Notes: generated from the sequence alone by a model not told the origin. A stretch of DNA of 64,000 nucleotides from Ensifer sp. IC4062 (GCF_020193575.1 NZ_JADYVD010000006.1:109709-173708), one strand, 5' to 3'; numbered from the stretch's first letter, positions 22,297 through 31,848 are shown. Numbers and translations are program-made.

Positions 22297-23562
22297 ATGA
22301 ACATGCATATCGACCAGGCCAAGCGGATTCTCGTCGCCAACGACCGCGGCGGTTACACCGTGCCGACCGACCGGCTCTATCCCTTCCAGTGGAACTGGGA
22401 TTCCGCCTTCGTCGCTATGGGTTTCGCGCTCTACGACACCGACCGGGCCTATCGCGAGTTGGAGCGCCTGGTGGAGGGCCAATGGACCGATGGCATGATT
22501 CCGCACATCGTCTTCCATCAGCCGAGCGACACCTATTTTCCCGGCCCGAATGTCTGGCGCACGAAACATCGGATCCCGACCTCCGGCATCACCCAGCCGC
22601 CGGTGTTCGCAATTGCCCTGCGGAAGCTTTACGAGGCTGCAGGCAGGCAAGCTGAAGCCCGTACCCTGCCGCTCTACGAGGCAGCGCTGAAATGGCACCG
22701 CTGGTGGTACAAGGCCCGCGATCCGGAAGGCACCGGTCTCGTGGCGCTCATTCATCCCTGGGAAAGCGGAAGCGACAACTCGCCGGCTTGGGACATCGCG
22801 CTCGCCCGCGTGCCGACTACCACGGAAACGCCGGTGGTTCGCAAGGATACCGGCCATGTGAACGCTGAAATGCGGCCGCGCGATGATGACTACAAGCGCT
22901 TCATCCATCTGCTCGACGCCTATGCTGCCTGCGGCTGGGATCCCGCAAAGCAATGGGAGAAAGCGCCGTTCAAGATTGCCGAAATCCAAACGTCCGCGAT
23001 CCTGCTGAAAGCCGGCGAGGACCTTGCACATCTCGCCAGCTTGTTCGGCAGGACGGAAGATGCGGCCGAGCTCGCCGCCTTCAACGACCGCACCCGCAAG
23101 GCTATCTTGGTCCAGTGGCGGCCGAAGCTATCGCGCTTCGTCTCCCGCGACCTGATCTCCGGCGACGACGTGGAAGCCGCGACACAAGCGGGTTTCATTC
23201 CTCTTCTTTCGCTCGACCTGGACACTCGGATTGCCGACGCACTTGTAACCGAGATGAAGGCGTGGTCGAGGGGCCTCAAGGTTGCTTTCCCGACCACGAA
23301 GCCCGGCATCGCAGGTTGGGAGCCGAAGCGCTACTGGCGCGGCCCCGCCTGGGCCATCATCAACTGGCTGCTGATCGACGGGCTGAAGCGCAACGGCCAC
23401 CCGGAAGCGGCGGAAGAGCTCAGGAAGTCGACGATTACAGCGATCGAGACAGAAGGTTTCGCCGAATATTTCGACCCGGTGACCGGCGAGGGCTGTGGCG
23501 GCCTGGGTTTCTCGTGGACAGCCGCCGCCTATATGTGGCTGACGAAAGCCCGCCTTCCGTGA
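22297..23562 (+). CDS. GH63 / MGH1-type glycoside hydrolase, candidate glucosyl- or mannosylglycerate hydrolase
   Basis: 421 residues; ATG at 22297 with GGAG 8 bases upstream (upstream in-frame sequence overlaps the ATPase gene). No signal peptide, so it acts in the cytoplasm on imported substrate. An (alpha/alpha)6-barrel enzyme: QWNWDSAFVAMGF (about 31-43), FPGPNVW, SGITQPPVFA, HPWESGSDN, KRYWRGPAWAIINWLL and a C-terminal GLGFSWTAAAYMWL. The size and these motifs resemble the bacterial mannosylglycerate/glucosylglycerate hydrolases of GH63 as I remember them, rather than the much larger eukaryotic glucosidase I. As last gene of a LacI-controlled ABC operon it should cleave the transported glycoside. 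The exact substrate is inference. Confidence 0.8.
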   Translation: MNMHIDQAKRILVANDRGGYTVPTDRLYPFQWNWDSAFVAMGFALYDTDRAYRELERLVEGQWTDGMIPHIVFHQPSDTYFPGPNVWRTKHRIPTSGITQPPVFAIALRKLYEAAGRQAEARTLPLYEAALKWHRWWYKARDPEGTGLVALIHPWESGSDNSPAWDIALARVPTTTETPVVRKDTGHVNAEMRPRDDDYKRFIHLLDAYAACGWDPAKQWEKAPFKIAEIQTSAILLKAGEDLAHLASLFGRTEDAAELAAFNDRTRKAILVQWRPKLSRFVSRDLISGDDVEAATQAGFIPLLSLDLDTRIADALVTEMKAWSRGLKVAFPTTKPGIAGWEPKRYWRGPAWAIINWLLIDGLKRNGHPEAAEELRKSTITAIETEGFAEYFDPVTGEGCGGLGFSWTAAAYMWLTKARLP

Positions 23563-23584
23563 AAGGCCAACGCGCTCTTCCGTC

Positions 23585-23619
23585 AAGAATCCGCCGTTTC
23601 AGCGAAACGGCGGATTCTT
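23585..23619. terminator. Two-way terminator hairpin closing the solute operon
   Basis: Perfect 16-bp stem (AAGAATCCGCCGTTTC and its complement) with loop AGC, between the convergent hydrolase and peroxiredoxin-like genes. The stem ends in AAGAA/TTCTT, so it can work on both strands. Confidence 0.85.
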
Positions 23620-23647
23620 CGACCGGAGCAAGGGCTCCGATGGGCTG

Positions 23648-24328
23648 TCAGTGCGCCACCTGCGAAGCGGCCGACATCACCTCTTCCGGCGCCGGAGCCC
23701 GGAACATATTGCGGCCATCAGGCGTCACTTCCGTGAAACACCAGCGCACCACGCCATCTCGGTCGAGCAGGAACTGCCCGACCAATTGGCCCATACCCGT
23801 GGCGACCATCCGGTTGTCGTCATCCGTCATCTCGTAGTCATCCCTCTTGTCGAGATATTCCGATGCGGCGAACGGATCCATTGGTCCCGGCAACTCTTCG
23901 GGCATGTCGATACGCATTGACATCGCGGTTTGCATACCGATCTTATGCGGCCAATCATCCTCGTTTTCGGTGAATTCTAGGTTGGGCAGACCGAAGGCGC
24001 GGTGCGAAATCCGTTCCGGATCGGCCGCGGCGAGAAGGTTCGGCAAGGGATGATAGCGGAAGTAGAGCCGTGCACGCTCGATCGGTGTATTCACAACCGT
24101 CAGGCTTTCGACGCCTTTGTCGTTTAACGCGCCCTTGAGCTGCGCCATGGCGGCGATGTGCCGGCGGCAAAACGGGCAATGGAGACCTCGAAACAGGCCC
24201 ACCAAAACCGGCTTGTGACCGCGAAAGTCGTCAATGGCGATCTTGCCTTCCTGCGTGATCGCGTCGAGTACGACATTCGGCGCGCGATCGCCCGGCTGCA
24301 ATGGTCCCGTGCTGCGATATTCGACCAT
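23648..24328 (-). CDS. Peroxiredoxin-like (AhpC/TSA, redoxin domain) protein
   Basis: 226 residues with a thioredoxin fold. PGDRAPNVVLDAI at about 12-24 and the redox centre GLHCPFCRRH (about 48-57) with a CxxC pair, where classical peroxiredoxins have one peroxidatic Cys in PxxxTxxC. It could reduce peroxides or act as a disulfide reductase; the sequence does not decide. No signal peptide, so cytoplasmic. GGAGGAG lies directly upstream of the ATG. It is convergent with the hydrolase and separate from the cyclase gene by 158 bases in which I see no feature. Confidence 0.8.
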   Translation of the reverse strand: MVEYRSTGPLQPGDRAPNVVLDAITQEGKIAIDDFRGHKPVLVGLFRGLHCPFCRRHIAAMAQLKGALNDKGVESLTVVNTPIERARLYFRYHPLPNLLAAADPERISHRAFGLPNLEFTENEDDWPHKIGMQTAMSMRIDMPEELPGPMDPFAASEYLDKRDDYEMTDDDNRMVATGMGQLVGQFLLDRDGVVRWCFTEVTPDGRNMFRAPAPEEVMSAASQVAH

Positions 24329-24486
24329 AATGCTCTCCTCCCACTACCATCCGGCGCCAGACATCTTCGCTGAAGCGAAGCCCGATGCCTTAGCAATCAG
24401 GGAACAGTGTGTAACGGTGTTCCTGTCCAGAATTGCGCCGTTTCAAAGAGTTAGGTCGTTTCACCGTTGTCAATGGAACAAACGAT

Positions 24487-27400
24487 CTAGTCGAGAAACG
24501 GCAGTATCATCAATGCTTCAGGATCAAGATCGTGACGCGCGCAGGTGTCTCGAGCCAGTGTAAAATAGCGCTCGGCCGCCTCCAGATCTCCCGCATCAAG
24601 GCAGAGCGCCCCAAGACCATCATAGCACGGAAACAGCACCTGCGCTTCGCTCGTTTCAGCGGCGACGTCGAGCGCCTCGCCATAAAGGCGGCGCGCGTCG
24701 TGCGGACGGTCATGGCACTGGTAGATCTGCCCTAGCACAAGCAGCGAAACCGGGAGATGGTCGCGCTGATCGAGAGCACGGTCGATTTCGATCGCCTTCT
24801 CAGCGGCTGGCACACCTTCGGCCGCGCAGCGGTCGGTGAAGGTACAGTAGGCCACAGCCAAGTTGGCGAGCAGCCGCGCCTGAAAGCCGAGATCGCCGAT
24901 GCGCCGCGCCATATCCAGGCCACGTCGGCAGACATCGATCGCAAGCTTCGGATCGACGATCGTGTAGAGCACGCCGAGATTCGTATATCCGCGGCACGCC
25001 GCCTGCATCAGGTTAGCCGCCTCGGCAACGGAAACACTCTCCTCCACCGCAGCGATCGCTTCGCGTCTGCGGCCACGCCGCGCCAGCGCCACGCCCTTGG
25101 TATTCAACGCCTCGGCTGTTACCAAGGCAGCCTCGCGCCGCGCCTCGTCACCCGCGTCTCGCGTCAAATCCCTGACCCGGCTCAACGCGTCGTCCGCCCA
25201 TTCCGACGCCGCAAGATAGTCGCCCATGCGAAAAGCGAGATGTCCACGCTCCTGCAGAAGGGAGGCGGTCTCCACAGGCGCATCCACGCTTGCGAGGAGG
25301 GTCGCCGCCTTGCTGAAATTCGCTTGCGCCTGCTCGCGATTGCCTGCCTCCCAGAGGAGATGACCGAGCTTGCGGAGGATGCGGGCGGAGGCAACCGGGT
25401 CGGTCGAGACCCGCTCGCAGACGAGCAGCGCGCGATAATGCTCCTCCGCGGCAGCACGCTCACCGGTCGGCTCCAGGAGATCCGCAACGCGTTCGCGGGC
25501 GACGAACCACTCCGGTCTTTCGTCGCCCAGGGCGGCCAGGGCTGCCATGGCCTGCCGGTAGTAGCGGATTGCATCCTCATTGGCACAGAGTTGGCGCGCT
25601 CGATCGCCTGCCGCCATAAGGTAGTGCGCGCCCTTGCTGCGGTCCGCAGACTGACTGAAATGGTGGCCGAGCAGCGCCAGTTCCTCGAACCGCTGCGGGT
25701 TCTCGCCGTAGCGACGCTCGAGCGCCTCGGCGATGGCCGCGTGGATTTCGGTGCGGCGCTTCACGAGCAGGTTGTTATAGACCGCCTCGTGAAGCAGCGA
25801 CTGCATGAAACGGTAGGATTGCGACGATCGTTCGCTCCCTGCCTCCTCTATGATTTCCGTGTCGCACAGCAGTTCCAAGCCCCGGTCCACATCGGTCGGC
25901 GCGACGGTGATGCTCTTGAGCAGGTGAGTGTCGAAGCTCGGACCTATAACCGCGGCACAGTGGACTAGGTGTCGCACCTCCTGCGGCAAGCGGTCGATTC
26001 TCGCAAGCAGCATTGCTTCGATGCCGATGGGGATGTCGACGGTCGCTTCACCGCCGGCCACTCGCCAATGCGAACCCTCGCGTCTCAGCGTTTCCAGATC
26101 GATCAAGCTGCGAACGATCTCTTCGACGAACAGGGGGTTGCCGCCCGCCCGACGCAGGATCCGGTCACTAAGTTCGTTAGGCAGACGACCTCTTCCGAAG
26201 AACGACGACAGGAGTTGCTGCCCATCGGCAGCGGACAATGGACCAAGGCGCAAGGCGGTGATGCTGGTGCGGCCAGGCGCCAGCCTGTCAGGACCGGCAT
26301 CCGGGCGCTGCGTCGTCAAGAGCATCAACGGCCGGCGATCCAGCCTATCCAGCACAAAGCGGAGCGCCTCGAGCGAAGCCGAGTCCGCCCAGTGCAGGTC
26401 CTCGATGACGAGGAGAAGCGGCGCCCGATCGAGCCGGCGCTCCAGGATGGTGCGGATGGCGGAAAATAGCTGTCGCCGAACCTGTTCGGGCGCAACGTGC
26501 TTGAGCATCCCGTCGCGGTCGCCGATGCCGAGAATATGAAAGAAGAACGGCATGAGTTGTTCGATCTCGGCCGCCGGAAAACCGATTTCGGCAAGGCCGA
26601 GGGACAGGCCCTCCCGCGTCTGCTCCGGCGTGTCGGCCGAGGATATGCCGTAGGCACTGCGCAGGACGCGGGCAAGGGTTCCATAGGAAGGTTCGCCGAG
26701 TGGAGAACATGCCGCCCGCCGCACGACGACGCCCGCAAACTCGGAATCCTCGCCCAGGCCAGTGAGGAACTCGTTGACGAGACGCGTCTTGCCGATGCCG
26801 GCCTCACCGGTCAAGCGCACTAGCTGCGCCGTGCCGCTGCCGGCCAACGCGAGACAGTCACGCAAGCGCCCGATTTCCTTGTCGCGTCCGATCAGCGGCG
26901 CGCTTAAGCCGAGCGCGTCGAGCCCCCGTGCCGCGCGCGGCACGTCGAGCGCCCCGCTCACGCGGTGAACCTGCACGCTCCCGGCCTTGCCGCGCAAGGT
27001 GACCGCCCCGAGCGTCTCATAAGCAAAGGCATGCCGCGTGAGGCGGTGTGTCACCGGCCCGACAAGTATTTCATCCGGCCCGGCCATCGACTGCAGCCGC
27101 TGCGCGGTGTTCACCGTATCGCCTGTGACCGAATAGGATCTACTGCCGCCCGCACCGAACGCGCCGGTGACGACGGGACCGGTATTGACGCCGATATGGA
27201 GGTTCAGCGGCAGACCGATGCGTCCGCGCCAGCGTTCGCCCACTCGCGCTGCCCGGCGGACCATTTCCAACGCCGCACGAAGCGCTCGCTCCGGATCGTC
27301 CTCATGCGCCACCGGCGCGCCGAAGAGGGCAAGCAGCGCGTCACCGATGAACTTGTCGACGAAACCCCCGAAGCCTTCCACAGCCTCCGTCAACTCCTCG

Positions 27401-27762
27401 AAGAGTTCGTTCTGCAGCGCCTGCAAGGTCTCCGGATCGACCTGCTCGCCCAGGGTGGTAAAGCTGCAAAGATCAGCAAAGACGATCGTGACCGTGCGGC
27501 GGTCGGCGCCGCTGTCCGCGCTCGAACGTGGTGGTGAGACGGCCTGCGGCGCCCTGCCAGGAACCTGGGGCCGCGGCACCGCCGCGGGTCGGGGCTCGGC
27601 CGGCGCCGATGCGCCGAGCTGAGTGCCACATTGGGGGCAGAAGGCGAAGTGCGGCGGACAGGCATAGCCGCAACCCGGGCACAAGTTCTGCTGTTTCGCA
27701 CCGCACTTCGGGCAAAACACAAAGCCGCTTTGTATTTCGTAACCGCATTCGTGACAGTTCAT
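24487..27762 (-). CDS. Zinc-ribbon class III nucleotide cyclase with AAA-type ATPase and TPR domains
   Basis: 1091 residues from the ATG at 27762 (GAGGG about 10 bases upstream); a start 20 codons further up gives an unconserved tail. Residues 1-50 hold two zinc ribbons (CHECG...CPKCG and CPGCG...CPQCG). The class III cyclase domain (about 88-265) has both metal Asp residues (FADLCSF and FIGDALLALFG), the substrate Lys in VDKF and GDTVNTAQRL, as in active adenylate cyclases. Then come a STAND-like ATPase with P-loop GEAGIGKT (about 330) and a TPR array of about 450 residues. No membrane segment is visible: a soluble cyclase, perhaps sensing a protein partner by the TPR part. Members of this architecture are common in rhizobia; signals are mostly unknown. 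Confidence 0.88.
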   Translation of the reverse strand: MNCHECGYEIQSGFVFCPKCGAKQQNLCPGCGYACPPHFAFCPQCGTQLGASAPAEPRPAAVPRPQVPGRAPQAVSPPRSSADSGADRRTVTIVFADLCSFTTLGEQVDPETLQALQNELFEELTEAVEGFGGFVDKFIGDALLALFGAPVAHEDDPERALRAALEMVRRAARVGERWRGRIGLPLNLHIGVNTGPVVTGAFGAGGSRSYSVTGDTVNTAQRLQSMAGPDEILVGPVTHRLTRHAFAYETLGAVTLRGKAGSVQVHRVSGALDVPRAARGLDALGLSAPLIGRDKEIGRLRDCLALAGSGTAQLVRLTGEAGIGKTRLVNEFLTGLGEDSEFAGVVVRRAACSPLGEPSYGTLARVLRSAYGISSADTPEQTREGLSLGLAEIGFPAAEIEQLMPFFFHILGIGDRDGMLKHVAPEQVRRQLFSAIRTILERRLDRAPLLLVIEDLHWADSASLEALRFVLDRLDRRPLMLLTTQRPDAGPDRLAPGRTSITALRLGPLSAADGQQLLSSFFGRGRLPNELSDRILRRAGGNPLFVEEIVRSLIDLETLRREGSHWRVAGGEATVDIPIGIEAMLLARIDRLPQEVRHLVHCAAVIGPSFDTHLLKSITVAPTDVDRGLELLCDTEIIEEAGSERSSQSYRFMQSLLHEAVYNNLLVKRRTEIHAAIAEALERRYGENPQRFEELALLGHHFSQSADRSKGAHYLMAAGDRARQLCANEDAIRYYRQAMAALAALGDERPEWFVARERVADLLEPTGERAAAEEHYRALLVCERVSTDPVASARILRKLGHLLWEAGNREQAQANFSKAATLLASVDAPVETASLLQERGHLAFRMGDYLAASEWADDALSRVRDLTRDAGDEARREAALVTAEALNTKGVALARRGRRREAIAAVEESVSVAEAANLMQAACRGYTNLGVLYTIVDPKLAIDVCRRGLDMARRIGDLGFQARLLANLAVAYCTFTDRCAAEGVPAAEKAIEIDRALDQRDHLPVSLLVLGQIYQCHDRPHDARRLYGEALDVAAETSEAQVLFPCYDGLGALCLDAGDLEAAERYFTLARDTCARHDLDPEALMILPFLD

Positions 27763-28069
27763 CTCGGACGAACCCTCAAGAAAGTCCGCCACGCCAGAAA
27801 GGCCTGGGGGCCAGTCGGGCATGAATGCCCAACGACAATGGACTTGTTACCTTGGCTTGGCAAGCAACCGCGGTAAGGGTGGTCCTGGCATGTACGCCGG
27901 AGAGACGGACATTCGCGTGCAGCGGCGACGCACTGCAAACTCATTCGGTCCGCGGAAATAATCTGACGCAAAAGATGACGCGCGCGCAATTTTGCGCTAG
28001 TACCCTGCACCGGCGCTCCAGGATTGCCATCCACCGCGTAATGACATTCGTCCGTGAAGGAACACGTTC
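27763..28069. other. Divergent control region between the cyclase gene and ilvD
   Basis: 307 bases. Both promoters must lie here, but I see no convincing -35/-10 pair, no strong palindrome, and no copy of the tRNA-Val 3' end that would mark the far border of an inserted segment. Confidence 0.35.
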
Positions 28070-29908
28070 ATGCCTGCCTATCGCTCCCGCACTACCACCC
28101 ACGGCCGCAACATGGCCGGCGCCCGCGGCCTCTGGCGCGCAACGGGCATGAAGGACAGCGACTTTGGCAAGCCGATTATCGCGGTGGTGAACTCGTTCAC
28201 GCAGTTCGTCCCGGGTCACGTGCATCTTAAGGACCTGGGCCAGCTCGTCGCGCGCGAGATCGAGGCGGCCGGCGGCGTCGCCAAGGAGTTCAACACGATC
28301 GCCGTCGACGACGGCATCGCCATGGGTCATGACGGCATGCTCTATTCGCTGCCTTCGCGCGAAATCATCGCCGACAGCGTCGAATATATGGTCAACGCGC
28401 ACTGCGCAGATGCCATGGTCTGCATATCCAACTGCGACAAGATCACCCCCGGCATGCTGATGGCGGCCCTTCGCCTCAACATCCCGGCTGTATTCGTCTC
28501 CGGCGGTCCGATGGAAGCCGGCAAGGTCGTGCTGCACGGCAAGAAACACGCGCTCGACCTCGTCGACGCGATGGTCGCTGCCGCCGACGACAATGTTTCC
28601 GACGAAGACGTCAAGGTCATCGAGCGTTCGGCCTGCCCGACCTGCGGCTCCTGCTCCGGTATGTTCACGGCGAACTCGATGAACTGTCTCACCGAGGCGC
28701 TCGGCCTGTCGCTGCCCGGCAACGGTTCGACGCTTGCCACCCATGCGGACCGCAAGCGCCTCTTCGTCGAGGCCGGCCACCTCGTGGTCGATCTCGCGCG
28801 CCGGTACTACGAACAGGACGACGAACGCGTCCTGCCGCGCATGATCGCTTCCAAGCAGGCCTTCGAGAATGCCATGGCACTCGACATCGCCATGGGCGGC
28901 TCGACCAACACCGTGCTGCACATCCTCGCCGCGGCCTATGAGGGCGAAGTCGACTTCACCATGGACGACATCGACCGGTTGTCGCGCAAGGTTCCTTGTC
29001 TCTCGAAGGTCGCGCCGGCCAAGGCCGACGTACATATGGAAGACGTGCACCGCGCCGGCGGCATCATGTCGATCCTCGGCGAACTCGACAAAGGCGGTCT
29101 CATCAATCGCGACTGCGTGACGGTGCACAGCGAGACGATCGGCGAGGCCATTGATCGCTGGGACATCACCCGGACGTCGAGTGAAATCGTCCGCAATTTC
29201 TTCCGCGCCGCGCCGGGCGGCATCCCCACCCAGGTCGCCTTCAGTCAGGAGGCGCGCTGGGAGGAACTCGACACGGACCGCGAGAAGGGTGTCATCCGTT
29301 CGGTCGAGCACCCCTTTTCGAAGGACGGCGGCCTCGCAGTTCTCAAGGGCAACATCGCGCTTGACGGTTGCATCGTCAAAACGGCGGGCGTCGACGAGAG
29401 CATCCTGAAGTTTTCCGGCCCTGCGCGGGTCTTCGAGAGTCAGGACGCCTCCGTCAAGGCGATCCTCGCCAACGAGATCAAGGCGGGCGACGTCGTGGTC
29501 ATCCGTTATGAAGGCCCGAAGGGCGGCCCGGGCATGCAGGAGATGCTCTATCCGACCAGCTATCTGAAGTCGAAGGGGCTCGGCAAGGCCTGCGCGTTGA
29601 TCACCGACGGCCGCTTCTCCGGCGGCACGTCCGGCCTCTCCATCGGCCACGTTTCGCCGGAAGCGGCGAACGGCGGCACGATCGGCCTCGTGCGCGAAGG
29701 CGACATGATCGACATCGACATCCCCAACCGCACGATCAGCTTGCGCGTCGACGAGGCCGAGCTTGCCGCTCGCCGCTCCGAGCAGGACGCCAAGGGCTGG
29801 AAGCCGGCCGAGCAGCGCAAGCGCCGGGTGACGACCGCGCTCAAGGCCTACGCCGCTTTTGCAACCTCCGCCGACCGCGGCGCCGTGCGGGATCTGGGCG
29901 ACCGCTAA
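28070..29908 (+). CDS. ilvD: Dihydroxy-acid dehydratase
   Basis: 612 residues, normal length. Fe-S enzyme that dehydrates 2,3-dihydroxy-isovalerate and 2,3-dihydroxy-3-methylvalerate to the 2-oxo acids before valine and isoleucine. Visible are the three-Cys cluster region with [11 protein letters not shown] (about 123-133) and [11 protein letters not shown] (about 192-202), [12 protein letters not shown], and the C-terminal [21 protein letters not shown]. It is monocistronic, with a terminator 20 bases after the stop. Rhizobia often have several ilvD/edd-family genes; this one has all the true IlvD motifs. Confidence 0.96.
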   Translation: MPAYRSRTTTHGRNMAGARGLWRATGMKDSDFGKPIIAVVNSFTQFVPGHVHLKDLGQLVAREIEAAGGVAKEFNTIAVDDGIAMGHDGMLYSLPSREIIADSVEYMVNAHCADAMVCISNCDKITPGMLMAALRLNIPAVFVSGGPMEAGKVVLHGKKHALDLVDAMVAAADDNVSDEDVKVIERSACPTCGSCSGMFTANSMNCLTEALGLSLPGNGSTLATHADRKRLFVEAGHLVVDLARRYYEQDDERVLPRMIASKQAFENAMALDIAMGGSTNTVLHILAAAYEGEVDFTMDDIDRLSRKVPCLSKVAPAKADVHMEDVHRAGGIMSILGELDKGGLINRDCVTVHSETIGEAIDRWDITRTSSEIVRNFFRAAPGGIPTQVAFSQEARWEELDTDREKGVIRSVEHPFSKDGGLAVLKGNIALDGCIVKTAGVDESILKFSGPARVFESQDASVKAILANEIKAGDVVVIRYEGPKGGPGMQEMLYPTSYLKSKGLGKACALITDGRFSGGTSGLSIGHVSPEAANGGTIGLVREGDMIDIDIPNRTISLRVDEAELAARRSEQDAKGWKPAEQRKRRVTTALKAYAAFATSADRGAVRDLGDR

Positions 29909-29926
29909 TCGACGCACCACAACAGT

Positions 29927-29958
29927 AAAAGGCTCCTGTCGCGGCGGGAGCTTTTTTT
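29927..29958. terminator. Terminator between ilvD and the GFA-family gene
   Basis: AAAAGGCTCC ... GGGAGCTTTTTTT: a GC stem with A-rich and T-rich flanks, able to work in both directions between convergent genes. Confidence 0.85.
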
Positions 29959-29987
29959 GTTGTGCGTGCTTACACGTGCTGCGCAGA

Positions 29988-30398
29988 TCACATGTGACGC
30001 GTCTCTGCGGGCGGGTTCCACCAGTTGTTGTGCAGCCCGTCCATATACTGGATCGGTAAAGCTGCCAGCACCTCCGGATCGATATCGTCCAAGCAGGCGA
30101 CGTTGATCGAGACGAAGGCGCCGCCGAGTTCCTCGACATATCCGTGGCCATAGGGCGCCATGCCGCATGTCCTGCAGAACCGGTGATGGCCGCTCATCGT
30201 GGCGAACTGATAGTCGCCAATACCCGTCTCCTCGCACATCAGCCGGAAGTCCTCCGGCTTCACGGTCGCGCCCCAATAGCGCAGCTTCGAGCAATACGAA
30301 CAATTGCACCGACTGGTCCCCGCCTGCAGATCGACATCGACCTCGTAGCGAATCCGTGCGCAATGGCAGCTGCCCTTGTAGGTCGTCTTCATCGGCAT
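29988..30398 (-). CDS. GFA (glutathione-dependent formaldehyde-activating-like) family zinc protein
   Basis: 136 residues. The zinc-binding Cys residues of the GFA/CENP-V fold are present: SCHCARIRYE (about 10-19), CNCSYCSK and RFCRTCGMAPYGHGY. Family members include the formaldehyde-glutathione condensing enzyme but most have no proven function, so no activity is claimed. Start: GGAGGGGGATGCCG-ATG gives a good ribosome site. It stands alone between ilvD and the MarR gene; copy D of the 44-bp repeat lies upstream. Confidence 0.85.
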   Translation of the reverse strand: MPMKTTYKGSCHCARIRYEVDVDLQAGTSRCNCSYCSKLRYWGATVKPEDFRLMCEETGIGDYQFATMSGHHRFCRTCGMAPYGHGYVEELGGAFVSINVACLDDIDPEVLAALPIQYMDGLHNNWWNPPAETRHM

Positions 30399-30488
30399 CC
30401 CCCTCCCTTTGGTGCCATCGAGCCTCTGATTTTTGCAAAGTTAGAGCGGGAAACGCGAACGGAAAGCCCCTCTCATTCGCTGCGGCGC

Positions 30489-30532
30489 CTACAGCGCCGC
30501 GCCTGTCATCAGACGTGCGAAGGACGCTGTAG
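30489..30532 (-). repeat. Copy D of the 44-bp palindromic repeat
   Basis: CTACAGCG (30489-30496) to CGCTGTAG (30525-30532). It equals copy A in inverted orientation and has the same adjacent CATTCAAAG stretch (30533-30541), so the homology extends past the palindrome. Confidence 0.8.
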
Positions 30533-30570
30533 CGCTTTGAATGGCTGTGAAATGCCGCCGGCCCGACCGT

Positions 30571-31059
30571 TCACGCCTCTACGGATAAGACCTCCGCCGC
30601 ACGCGTCTCGTCCCGGGTTAGCGCCAGGAGATCGGCGCGCAGGCGGTCCGGAACATTCGCGCCCAGCTGCGCGTCGACCTCGGCATGCGTTTCCTTCCAG
30701 ATCGGCACCGCCCGGGCCAGCAGCCGCTCGCCGCCCGCCGTCAGCCTCAGGCGGCGCAACCGACGGTCCTCGGGATCGACAAGGACATCCACAAGCCCGC
30801 GACGCTCAAGCGGCTTCAGCGCGGCGGTCAGCGTCGTGCGATCCATGGCAAGCAGCGACGCAACCATGCTCATGCTTGGAGGCTCCGGCCGGTTGAGCGA
30901 CATCAGCAGCGAGAATTGTCCATTTGTAATATCGAGGGACCGCAGGGCCTCGTCGAACCGCCGTGCCAGCGCCCGGGCAGCGCGCTGGACATGGAGGCAG
31001 AGGCAGTTGTCCCTGACGAGAATGGTGGTGGCGAAAGGTACTAGAAGCGACTTTGACAT
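30571..31059 (-). CDS. MarR-family transcriptional regulator
   Basis: 162 residues with a winged helix: TNGQFSLLMSLNR, helix-turn-helix SMSMVASLLAMDRTTLTAALKPLERRGLV (quoted in part as MDRTTLTAALKPLE), wing DPEDRRLRRLRLT. The N-terminal region has two Cys (CLCL, about residues 19-22) that could sense redox state, as in OhrR-like members, but this is inference. It is divergent from the DUF899 gene. The palindrome GTTGATATCAAC lies 12 bases before its ATG, so it probably represses itself and the three genes on the other side. No Shine-Dalgarno site is seen. Confidence 0.88.
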   Translation of the reverse strand: MSKSLLVPFATTILVRDNCLCLHVQRAARALARRFDEALRSLDITNGQFSLLMSLNRPEPPSMSMVASLLAMDRTTLTAALKPLERRGLVDVLVDPEDRRLRRLRLTAGGERLLARAVPIWKETHAEVDAQLGANVPDRLRADLLALTRDETRAAEVLSVEA

Positions 31060-31070
31060 GGTTGAGTAAT

Positions 31071-31082
31071 GTTGATATCAAC
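31071..31082. promoter_or_regulatory. Candidate MarR operator
   Basis: GTTGATATCAAC is a perfect 12-bp palindrome in the 63-base divergent gap, flanked by TTGAGTAAT and ATTAGTCAA, which are inverted copies with one mismatch. Placement between regulator and target gene is typical for MarR sites. Confidence 0.7.
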
Positions 31083-31122
31083 GTAATTAGTCAAGCGCTA
31101 CCTTTCGTGAGGAGGAAAGAGC

Positions 31123-31848
31123 ATGAGACCACACCATGCCGTCGTGTCCCGCGAGGAATGGCTGAAGGCGCGCAAATCGCTTCTCGCCCTGGAAAAGGAG
31201 CACACCCACCTTCGAGACCGGATCAATGCCGAGCGTCAGGCTCTGCCCTGGGTCAGGATGGACAAATCCTATGTCTTCGAGACGCTTGCCGGGCCCAAGA
31301 CACTGCCGGAGCTTTTCGACGGGCGCAGCCAGCTCATCGTCTATCACTTCATGCTTGGACCAAACTGGGAAGCCGGCTGTTCTAGCTGCTCGTTCCTGGC
31401 AGATCACTTCGCCGGCATGCTGCCGCATCTCAATCATCACGACGTCACGCTGATCGCAGCTTCGAATGCGCCGCTCGCTAAGATCGAAGCCTATCGCAAA
31501 CGAATGGGCTGGCACTTCCCGTGGGTATCGGCTCAAGGCAACGGTTTCAACAGCGACTTCCATGTGTCCTTCACGCCAGCCGAACTCGCGGGCGACAAGG
31601 TCGTCTACAACTTCACAGAAATCGACAGCGGCGACGCCTACGAAGAGCTTCCCGGGCTCAGTGCCTTCCACAAGGACGAGGACGGCACCGTCTATCACAC
31701 CTATTCCACCTATGCTCGGGGTCTGGAGGAACTTGTCGGCACCTTCATGCTGCTAGACCGGGCGCCCAAGGGCCGGAACGAAGGCGCGATCATGGACTTC
31801 GTCCGCCGCCACGACGAATACGAGGAGGCGCCCAGGCAGCGGGCCTGA
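31123..31848 (+). CDS. DUF899 thioredoxin-fold protein
   Basis: 241 residues. DUF899 proteins have a thioredoxin-like fold; marks here are MDKSYVFET, GPNWEAGCSSCSFLADHF (with CSSC at about residues 86-89), MGWHFPWVSA and the C-terminal HTYSTYARGLE. The CxxC pair suggests a redox role, but the family has no settled function. GGAGGAAAGAGC-ATG gives a good start. It is first in a co-directional DUF899-DUF1579-VOC set facing a MarR regulator. Confidence 0.87.
   Translation: MRPHHAVVSREEWLKARKSLLALEKEHTHLRDRINAERQALPWVRMDKSYVFETLAGPKTLPELFDGRSQLIVYHFMLGPNWEAGCSSCSFLADHFAGMLPHLNHHDVTLIAASNAPLAKIEAYRKRMGWHFPWVSAQGNGFNSDFHVSFTPAELAGDKVVYNFTEIDSGDAYEELPGLSAFHKDEDGTVYHTYSTYARGLEELVGTFMLLDRAPKGRNEGAIMDFVRRHDEYEEAPRQRA

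Noticed and set aside
16551..28069. Genomic island with integrase and att repeats next to tRNA-Val
   Set aside because: No integrase, transposase or second tRNA 3' end was found; only the accessory gene content supports it, so no mobile element is annotated.
27941..30151. 736-codon minus-strand open frame
   Set aside because: Antisense shadow of ilvD; its ends run through two unrelated intergenic regions.
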